Assembly (NCBI GenBank): GCA_027065245.1 | Contig: JAMOOS010000074.1 | Span: forward strand, 1-15,524 | Direction of reading: 5' to 3' | Origin: Desulfuromonadaceae bacterium | GTDB taxonomy: Bacteria; Desulfobacterota; Desulfuromonadia; Desulfuromonadales; Desulfuromonadaceae | DNA: 15,524 nt | Shown here: positions 1 to 5,103 of the stretch, in pieces | Numbering within the stretch: the first letter of the stretch is position 1 | Layout of the letters: every line of letters begins with the position of its first letter | Notes under the pieces: model-generated | What the model saw: the letters and a program-made list of their open reading frames with translations, nothing else | Database searches by the model: none | Told to the model about the DNA's origin: nothing | Program-made: the position numbers and the translations under genes

Positions 1-1041
1 CAGCAGTTGCGTACCGTTGTCGCGCAGCACCGTTACCGGCTGGATACGCAGTTTGCCAGCGACGTTAAGCCATACGCAACTGTTGTCGCGCAGGGCGGCA
101 CGCGGAATTGCCGCCACCTGGTGTAGAGTAATGCCGGGGATGGCGACGTCGACAAACATCCCCGGTTGTAGCGGCATCTCGCGCTGGCTGGTGGCGGGAT
201 TATCCACCCGGAACACCAGCCGGAACATCCGCGTCTGTTCGTCAACCTGAGCCATGGTGCGGCTAAGTGTGGCCGGCCAGGTAAAGGTGCCGCGGCGGGT
301 GGTTACGCTGACGCGTGCTGCCCTGCCGGGCGTGCGTTTGAGCCACGGCAGCTCGTCCACCGCCACCGGCACCACCACCTGCACGGCGGTACTGTCCATG
401 AGGGTGGCGACACTGGCGCCGGGGGCGAGATATTGGCCGAGGTCGGCGCTGGTGTCGAGTACCAGACAGTCGAAGGGGGCGCACAGGCGGGTGCGGTGCA
501 GATTGAGGCGCGCCTGTTCCACTTCGGCAGCGGCGGCAGCCACGGCGGCGCGCGCCTGGCGCAGTTGCGGGGTATGCGCCGCCAGCGGTGGCGGCGCGTT
601 GTCGCCGTTGATGAGTTGCCACTCGTGGATGGCGGTTTGCGCCAGTGCCAGTTCCTGTTCCAGTTGCAGGTTGGCATTGCTCAGAGCGTTTTGCGCTCTG
701 GTCAACGCCAGGCGGTAGTCGTGGTCGTCGATGGCGATGAGTAGCTCGCCGGTGTGGAAACTGCCGCCGGGACGGAAGGCGGCGCTCACGTCGGTAACCA
801 CGCCGCCCACCTGTGGGGTCAGACGGATCTTTCGCCACGGCTGTACCTCGCCGGTGGCGTTGACGGTGACGGGAACATCATCGTTGTGGACGGTGATACA
901 GGTTACCAGCACCGCAGTTGCAGTTGGTGTTCTGGTGGCAGTGTGCTGGCGCTGGTGCAGCATAAACCACACCAGTGCCGCGGCGGCGGCGAGTACCAGC
1001 ACTGGTGCCAGACGGCGTAAAAACAGCGACGCTTGTTTCAT
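1..1041 (-). CDS. Efflux periplasmic adaptor (membrane fusion protein, HlyD/RND-type), 3' end outside window
   Basis: The frame stays open from the ATG at 1041 to base 1, giving 347 residues with the C-terminus missing. Residues 11-27 form one hydrophobic N-terminal anchor. Next comes a short periplasmic strand region containing NATGEVQ. Residues 68-107 (QVGGVVTDV, GELLIAIDD) form the first half of a biotinyl-lipoyl-like domain. Residues 108-183 are an Ala/Gln-rich helical hairpin, the segment that docks on the outer-membrane factor in this family. RTRLCAPFDC (about 183-192) starts the second lipoyl half, and a beta-barrel region follows. This layout is that of adaptors that link an inner-membrane pump to a TolC-like channel. 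The start overlaps the stop of the upstream outer-membrane factor gene as ATGA (1038-1041), so the two are translationally coupled. The pump gene is expected beyond the left edge; the substrate cannot be inferred. A MacA- or EmrA-like partner instead of RND is possible. Confidence 0.85.
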   Translation of the reverse strand, partial: MKQASLFLRRLAPVLVLAAAAALVWFMLHQRQHTATRTPTATAVLVTCITVHNDDVPVTVNATGEVQPWRKIRLTPQVGGVVTDVSAAFRPGGSFHTGELLIAIDDHDYRLALTRAQNALSNANLQLEQELALAQTAIHEWQLINGDNAPPPLAAHTPQLRQARAAVAAAAAEVEQARLNLHRTRLCAPFDCLVLDTSADLGQYLAPGASVATLMDSTAVQVVVPVAVDELPWLKRTPGRAARVSVTTRRGTFTWPATLSRTMAQVDEQTRMFRLVFRVDNPATSQREMPLQPGMFVDVAIPGITLHQVAAIPRAALRDNSCVWLNVAGKLRIQPVTVLRDNGTQLL

Positions 1042-2471
1042 GGTGTCGGCTCCGCCTTGGCGTAGCGCGCCATCCAGGTGCCGCCCAGGGCACGGATAAG
1101 GGCGATGGTGCTGGCCACGTGCTGGTACCTGGTCTGCAGCAACTGGCGGCGCAGGGTTAAGGTGAAATCGTTGGCTTCTATCACATGCAAGGCGTCGGCG
1201 GCGCCTTTGTCGTACAGACGGCGTACCCGCTCCAGATCGGCGCTGGCCTGCTGTTCGCGGTGGCTTAGGCGGTTGATCATGCGCTGTTCACCCTCCAGTT
1301 TGTTGAGCAGTTGTTCCACTTCGGTAATGGCTGCCAGCAGAGTCTGCTGTGCTTCGGCGCGGCGCTGGTTTACCAGTGCCTGCTGCTGTTCCACCCGCCA
1401 TTTGCGCCGGCCACCGTCAAACAGCGGTTGTACCGCGCTGGCGGCCAGAGACCAGAAAATATCATCAATTCTTTTTATCCCCACGCTGTTGCGCGTCAGC
1501 CCCGCCGCTGCCTGCAATGTAAGTGACGGCAACTGTTCAGCCACGGCGGCGGCGTGTTCGGCATCGGCGGCGGCAAAGCGCTGCCAGGCGGCTTTCACAT
1601 CAGGGCGGCGCAGCAACAGATCGGCGGGTACGCCGTGGCGCGGCAGAGGCAGTTTGACGGGGAACTGTGGCAGTGGTCGCAGATGCAGGCGGTTGTAGCG
1701 GATTCCCAGCAGCGCGGCAATGGTGTGGCGGCTGTTGACGCGGTTGATATTGAGCAGCTCCGCTACATTGGCGGCGTTGTCGTAAGCCTGCTGCGCCTTG
1801 TATATCTCGCGCGATGGTTCCAGGCCGTAATTGTAGCGCAATTTGACAAAATCACGATATCTGTGCCGTAAATCCTCTTGAGTGCGGGCGATGGCCAGCT
1901 GCTGACACTGCTGCTGATAGATGTAGTAGGCGGTGGCCAGTTGCGCCGAAAAACTTAAGATTGCCGCGTCCCGTTCCGCCTTTGATATCTCCAGCCGTGC
2001 CTGTGCCGCTGCGCTGCGTTCATCCAGCTTGCGCCATAAATCCACTTCGTACCCGGCACTGGCCTGCAGGGTGTAGACGTTGCCCTGGGTCTCAACAGCA
2101 GCTGGCAGGCGTTGGCGTGTGGCGCTGCCGGAAATATCCAGCCACGGCAACAGTTGCGCCTGCTGAATATGCAGTGCCGCCCGTGCCGCCGCTACCCTGG
2201 CACGGGCCGCTTCTACGCTTTGATTGTCGCGCAGCATCTGTTCCATGAGCCGTTGCAGCTGGCGGTCGTGAAACTGCTGCCACCACAGCTCTTTCAGGTG
2301 CTGACGCGGGACGGCGGCGCTGGCGTGAGCGTGGGCGTAGGGAGCGGCGCTGATGGCGGCGCATTCCATACGGTTTTGCGGCTTTATGGGATTGCAACCG
2401 GCAAGCAGAATCACCAGCAAAACGGCTATGCCCACCAGCATTATATGCGGCACTGATTTCATAGCGCACAT
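1038..2471 (-). CDS. Outer-membrane efflux lipoprotein (TolC/OprM/NodT family)
   Basis: 477 residues, a normal length for OprM/NodT-type outer-membrane factors. The N-terminus is a lipoprotein signal: a hydrophobic stretch ending in the lipobox LLAGC, with the acylated Cys at residue 26. The mature part has the duplicated outer-membrane-efflux-protein layout, long Ala/Gln/Arg-rich helices separated by short strands. Features that recur in the family include LWWQQF (about 62-67), RVAAARAALH, GYEVDLWRKL, LLLRRPDV and VQPLFDGGRRK. It should form the trimeric outer-membrane/periplasmic tunnel of a tripartite exporter with the adaptor encoded immediately downstream (4-base ATGA overlap). Two ATG starts are possible, at 2471 and at 2462 (residue 4); neither has a clear Shine-Dalgarno sequence, so the start is uncertain by three residues. 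The promoter must lie in 2472-2631, shared with the divergent antitoxin; I could not identify it. Confidence 0.88.
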   Translation of the reverse strand: MCAMKSVPHIMLVGIAVLLVILLAGCNPIKPQNRMECAAISAAPYAHAHASAAVPRQHLKELWWQQFHDRQLQRLMEQMLRDNQSVEAARARVAAARAALHIQQAQLLPWLDISGSATRQRLPAAVETQGNVYTLQASAGYEVDLWRKLDERSAAAQARLEISKAERDAAILSFSAQLATAYYIYQQQCQQLAIARTQEDLRHRYRDFVKLRYNYGLEPSREIYKAQQAYDNAANVAELLNINRVNSRHTIAALLGIRYNRLHLRPLPQFPVKLPLPRHGVPADLLLRRPDVKAAWQRFAAADAEHAAAVAEQLPSLTLQAAAGLTRNSVGIKRIDDIFWSLAASAVQPLFDGGRRKWRVEQQQALVNQRRAEAQQTLLAAITEVEQLLNKLEGEQRMINRLSHREQQASADLERVRRLYDKGAADALHVIEANDFTLTLRRQLLQTRYQHVASTIALIRALGGTWMARYAKAEPTP

Positions 2472-2479
2472 TTAATCAC

Positions 2480-2499
2480 TGGCGCCGGTGCGGTTCAAC
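2480..2499. repeat. 20-bp direct repeat, copy 1 (left of toxin-antitoxin pair)
   Basis: Perfect 20-base copy beginning TGGCGCCGGTG and ending CGGTTCAAC; the identical sequence recurs at 3165-3184 in the same orientation. The copies are 685 bases apart and bracket the antitoxin/toxin pair. This copy sits 9 bases upstream of the ATG of the outer-membrane factor gene. TTTAATC also occurs just before each copy (2471-2477 and 3141-3147), at a different distance. Confidence 0.8.
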
Positions 2500-2631
2500 A
2501 GAAAAGCATCTGTCCATCCGGGAACGGTGCCTTTATGCGTGGCTGTGTAAACGACTTGAAACGTCTGGCCTGGTTTAGTAGTGTTGGAATGGTGAACAGA
2601 TAATTTTTTGTGTGATGAGGTAGAGGTCATT

Positions 2632-2853
2632 ATGAGAGTAGCGTTACCGTTGGACGATATGAGCCTGGAAGATAAATTCCTGGTTATCGAGACTGTCTGG
2701 GCTGATATTGTGCGCAATTCGGCCGATTTTTCGTCTCCCGCCTGGCACGGGGAAATTCTCTCAAAACGCGCCGAACGTTTAGATAGCGGTGAAGAGGAAA
2801 TTGTTGACTGGGATACTGCCAGAGAATTATTGCGTACCGCGCTGCTGAAATGA
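2632..2853 (+). CDS. Antitoxin of a type II addiction module (RelB/Unstab_antitox-like)
   Basis: 73 residues. The sequence fits the short addiction-module component family (pfam09720-like): an N-terminal segment VALPLDDMSLEDK, a central ETVWADI helix, then SPAWHGEIL (about 35-43), KRAERLDSGEEEIVDW and an amphipathic C-terminal helix. In such proteins the C-terminal part wraps the toxin while the N-terminal part helps repress the operon. I chose the ATG at 2632 because AGAGG lies 5 bases upstream and the family normally begins about eight residues before the MSLEDK-type motif; a TTG eight codons earlier (2608) is less likely. The stop overlaps the toxin start (ATGA at 2850-2853), the usual coupling for these pairs. 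A weak sigma-70-like -35 (TTGAAA at 2556-2561) lies upstream without a convincing -10. It is the first plus-strand gene in an otherwise minus-strand window. Confidence 0.85.
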   Translation: MRVALPLDDMSLEDKFLVIETVWADIVRNSADFSSPAWHGEILSKRAERLDSGEEEIVDWDTARELLRTALLK

Positions 2854-3137
2854 AGATCAGGATAACTGCATCAGCTTATGCTGATATCGAAAAAGCGGCG
2901 GAATTTTACGCGCGGCAGAGTTGCGGATTAGGTAAATCTTTTCAGGATTCGATTTTTTCAGACATTGACTCGCTGCAATTTTATGCGGGAATCCATCCGA
3001 AATACTATTCGAGATATCGCCTGTTAGCGCATAAATTTCCGTACGCGATATATTATGATATCAGCGCTGACTCAGTAGTGGTGATAGCCGTTTTGGATTG
3101 TCGGCGCGAACCGGAGTGGATAGAGGGCCGGTTGTGA
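2850..3137 (+). CDS. RelE/ParE-family toxin
   Basis: 95 residues, the usual size for RelE/ParE superfamily toxins. The N-terminal part (ASAYADIEKAAEFYARQ, then GLGKSF) matches the helical hairpin of the family. The C-terminal part has FPYAIYY (63-69) and VLDCRREP (81-88), the strand pattern that carries conserved basic residues. ParE members poison DNA gyrase and RelE members cleave mRNA on the ribosome; the sequence alone does not separate the two. The similarity to ParE-like partners of pfam09720 antitoxins favours a ParE-like label without proving its target. The gene overlaps the antitoxin by four bases, so synthesis of the pair is coupled. It looks intact, with no frameshift or truncation. 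Confidence 0.87.
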   Translation: MKIRITASAYADIEKAAEFYARQSCGLGKSFQDSIFSDIDSLQFYAGIHPKYYSRYRLLAHKFPYAIYYDISADSVVVIAVLDCRREPEWIEGRL

Positions 3138-3164
3138 TGTTTTAATCCTTAACCGGGGCAGGCT

Positions 3165-3184
3165 TGGCGCCGGTGCGGTTCAAC
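3165..3184. repeat. 20-bp direct repeat, copy 2 (right of toxin-antitoxin pair)
   Basis: Identical 20 bases to 2480-2499, same orientation. This copy begins 28 bases after the toxin stop, and its last four bases (CAAC, 3181-3184) form the outer arm of the terminator hairpin for the cytochrome gene. Confidence 0.8.
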
Positions 3185-3223
3185 TAAAAAGGGGACAGGC
3201 GGTGTACGCCTGTCCCCTAGTTG
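3181..3223 (-). terminator. Rho-independent terminator of extKL
   Basis: Perfect 11-bp stem GGGGACAGGCG (3191-3201) with CGCCTGTCCCC (3207-3217) around a five-base loop. Read on the minus strand, the stem is followed by TTTTT (complement of 3186-3190). It begins 23 bases after the cytochrome stop codon. An outer CAACTA/TAGTTG pairing (3181-3186 with 3218-3223) extends the structure, with the A-tract bulged out. On the plus strand the tail is less T-rich, so it would be at best a weak terminator for the toxin gene. Confidence 0.85.
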
Positions 3224-3245
3224 TATCATGATAATTTCGCTTGGC

Positions 3246-4637
3246 TTACTTGGGATTGCCGGAGCGGTAGGTAGTGGGTTTGCATTTTTTGTCGAGACTG
3301 ATGGTCTCTTCCCATTCCTGCCACAGTACGGCGCCATCCATGGTACCGAAAGGCTTGTACCACAACTGCACCGTTACATCCATGGAACGCTCTTCTGCAA
3401 CCTGCTTGCCATCAGGACCTTTATCAGTGACAGGGTAGAAGATATCAAAACGCTCTTCAACCTCTTTTCCCGGTGGCAGACCGGTATCCTCTACGATAGA
3501 ACTCTTCTCGTAGGGACCACGACCCATGTTGTTACCACGCGCCATCAACTTAGGTACCGGCATGTAGATTTTTTCTGCTTCAAACAGCTCGTCATCTTCT
3601 TCTGTTTCCGCTTTTACCGACAGAACCAGTCGGTTAGGTGTCGGTCAGCCATCAGGTATTGAGTGACCGGAGCGGTTAACCATCTTAACTTTGACAACGG
3701 CTTTTGGTTTGAGAGTGCTGCCGTCGAGCCATTGTACCGCGTAGCCTTCCACGTGGAAATCTACGGCCATTTTCTGCATAACCTTGGATTTGTAGCTGAT
3801 GATCTTGTGTCCCAGACCACTTTCTTCCATGTGACATTCCTGGCAGGTCTTACGTCCGCCCTCGGCGCGATAGGCCCACATGTAGCTACCGTAGGCGGTG
3901 GCACATTGGGTGGGGTTTTCCAGCTCAAGATTCGGTCCCATACCGTGGCATTGGCCGCACAGAATTGACTCATCCATAATCAGGCTGCGCTTCATTTTGG
4001 GGAACGCTTCCGAATCGTGTTCACCATCATTGAAGCCGTATACCGTATCGTGCTGGGGATAACCGTCGGTCCATTTGTGGGTGATGGCCATGCGGTTATG
4101 GCAGATAAGGCAGTTGATGTTAAGACTGGTGAGAGTTTTCTTTAAACGGTCGCGGGTGGCGACAGCTTTTTTATCATTGGGATTTTTGAGCGCCTTTTTG
4201 GCGGCGTCGTACCATTCCATAAGGGTATCGGCCAGTTCTACCGCCACGTCGTCGGTTGCATCAGCCAGTTGTGGCAGATGGCACTTCATGCAGCCCATCA
4301 GATGCTCAACCTTGATGTCCTTGGTGGTTTTTACGCCGGAATACTTCCACGACATAAAACCGTTTTTCATAGCGGTTATCATGGTGGCGGCGGCGCGACC
4401 GGTACCATAGATAGAGCGGGAGTGCGGTGAGGCGGCCCAGTCGTTGTGAACATCCTCGTGGCATTCGATGCACTCGCTCGAATCGTACATGTCGATGAGT
4501 TGTTGCAGCGTTTTCGCCTTGCCCTTGGTGCCGACAATGGTGCCGTCGCGGCCGATACCGGCGCCGCTGGCAAAGACCATCGCGGCACTGAGCAGCAACG
4601 CCACAGCAGCAACGCTGATAACTGTGAGTTGTTTCAT
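3246..4637 (-). CDS. extKL: Pentaheme c-type cytochrome ExtKL, candidate selenoprotein (in-frame UGA at codon 331)
   Basis: Read through one in-frame UGA (3645-3647), the frame gives 463 residues. Residues 1-23 are a Sec signal peptide. Five heme-attachment motifs follow: CIECH (56-60), CMKCH (116-120), CLICH (176-180), CGQCH (227-231) and CQECH (265-269). After the hemes comes a beta-rich region with NRSGHSIPDG-U-PTPNRL; the UGA is residue 331, and the 132 residues after it stay in the same frame and look like coding sequence. A SECIS-like hairpin starts directly at the UGA, so selenocysteine is the best reading. The gene has a good ribosome site (AGAGG, 9 bases before ATG 4637). Neighbours resemble extI and extJ of the Geobacter selenite/tellurite reduction locus; I recall ExtK and ExtL being annotated there as one selenoprotein, but cannot check it here. 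The likely site is the periplasm or outer face, moving electrons. Without selenium, a 330-residue five-heme form ending at the UGA would be made. The alternative, a nonsense-mutated pseudogene, is less likely. Confidence 0.82.
3616..3645 (-). promoter_or_regulatory. Candidate bacterial SECIS element immediately 3' of the UGA
   Basis: On the minus strand the last base of UGA and the six after it (ACCGACA, 3645-3639) pair perfectly with UGUCGGU (3622-3616), a 7-bp lower stem. A CCU/C internal loop is followed by a 4-bp upper stem AACC/GGUU (3635-3632 with 3627-3624), closed by the loop GACU (3631-3628). A small apical loop beginning with G, on a short stem just downstream of UGA, is what SelB recognises in bacterial selenoprotein mRNAs. 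The loop starts 13 bases after the UGA, at the short end of the spacing I recall for bacterial SECIS elements. The element lies in coding sequence, as bacterial ones do. Confidence 0.75.
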
Positions 4638-4665
4638 GGTTACATCCTCTTAATCAATAGTAAAA

Positions 4666-4693
4666 TAAGCTCCTGACATAGATCAGGAGCTTA
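4666..4693 (-). terminator. Intercistronic hairpin, terminator or attenuator between extJ and extKL
   Basis: An 11-bp perfect stem TAAGCTCCTGA / TCAGGAGCTTA with a six-base loop; on the minus strand it is followed by TTTTACT. It lies 37 bases after the extJ stop and 28 bases before the extKL start, so it could end most extIJ transcripts and let a fraction continue into the cytochrome. The U-tract is short, so partial readthrough is plausible. No separate extKL promoter was recognised between the hairpin and the start. Confidence 0.65.
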
Positions 4694-4730
4694 AAAACTT
4701 ATGTTTTGTAGCTGCAAAACGGCAAAAGTA

Positions 4731-4964
4731 TTAGCAGCCAGTCAGAGCAGATGCACCAGATGAAGCAGCTTTAGCTTTTTTAAGTTTTATTTTTACGCTA
4801 TCGCCAACATCGAATTTTTTGGCATCCTTTTTCTTAACCTGCACGGTTACTGTGTCGCCTTTAACGGCGGTTACGGTACCTTTGTAGCTTTTTGCCAATG
4901 CTACGCTGCTCATGCTGCCAACGAATGCCACGGCTGCAATCAGTACAATCAGTTTCTTTGTCAT
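4731..4964 (-). CDS. extJ: Small exported protein ExtJ
   Basis: 77 residues from the ATG at 4964, chosen because AAGGAGA lies about 6 bases upstream; the frame stays open further upstream, but that part overlaps the 14-bp hairpin and looks non-coding. Residues 1-24 are a classical Sec signal peptide ending SVALA before KSYKG. The mature part is only about 53 residues: a beta-rich, Lys-rich stretch (KGTVTAV, DTVTVQVKKKD, FDVGDSVKIKLKKAK) resembling a small barrel. It is followed by a flexible Ser/Ala tail that ends in a single Cys (ALTGC). It lies between the porin-like and cytochrome genes, where extJ lies in the Geobacter selenite/tellurite locus; the name rests on position, size and export signal. 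The molecular role of ExtJ is not known to me. The lone C-terminal Cys is the obvious candidate functional residue. Confidence 0.72.
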   Translation of the reverse strand: MTKKLIVLIAAVAFVGSMSSVALAKSYKGTVTAVKGDTVTVQVKKKDAKKFDVGDSVKIKLKKAKAASSGASALTGC

Positions 4965-5022
4965 TTTTGTTCTCCTTGTGTTGTTAATGAAATTAAGCAA
5001 TAAAAGTGAACAGAGTACAACC

Positions 5023-5054
5023 TTGGTCTCCTGTCCGCCTGGACAGGAGACCAA
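5023..5054 (-). other. 14-bp perfect hairpin in the extI-extJ gap
   Basis: TTGGTCTCCTGTCC (5023-5036) is exactly complementary to 5041-5054, with a GCCT loop. On the minus strand the hairpin is followed by GGTTGTACTC, with no T-tract, so it does not look like a standard intrinsic terminator for extI; T residues precede it instead. It lies 49 bases after the extI stop and 58 bases before the extJ start. Possible roles are 3'-end protection of extI mRNA, an RNA-processing site, or a protein-binding inverted repeat. Confidence 0.7.
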
Positions 5055-5103
5055 AAGTGCAGATATAAATACCTTTATACATTAAATTAGTATAGGTCGC
5101 TTG

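Noticed and set aside
254..838. Long overlapping frames on both strands at the left edge
   Set aside because: They are shadows of the adaptor gene, whose open frame to base 1 carries continuous lipoyl and hairpin-domain features.
2481..2499. tRNA-like T-arm (GGTTCAA within the direct repeat)
   Set aside because: No acceptor, anticodon or D-arm pairing could be built around either copy.
2608..2631. TTG start adding eight residues to the antitoxin
   Set aside because: The ATG at 2632 has a better-placed ribosome site and matches the expected family N-terminus.
2472..2717. Minus-strand 81-residue frame ending just before the outer-membrane factor gene
   Set aside because: It overlaps the antitoxin on the other strand, has no recognisable protein features and no ribosome site; it is probably a chance frame in the divergent promoter region.
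3246..3563. Separate 105-residue gene starting at an internal Met (ExtL as its own gene)
   Set aside because: It is in the same frame as the cytochrome, has no ribosome site before its Met, and coding-like sequence continues upstream to the UGA; treated as the C-terminal part of extKL.
3645..3647. Frameshift or simple nonsense mutation making extKL a pseudogene
   Set aside because: There is no phase change across the UGA, the downstream part shows no decay, and a SECIS-like hairpin starts at the UGA. It cannot be fully excluded without homologues.
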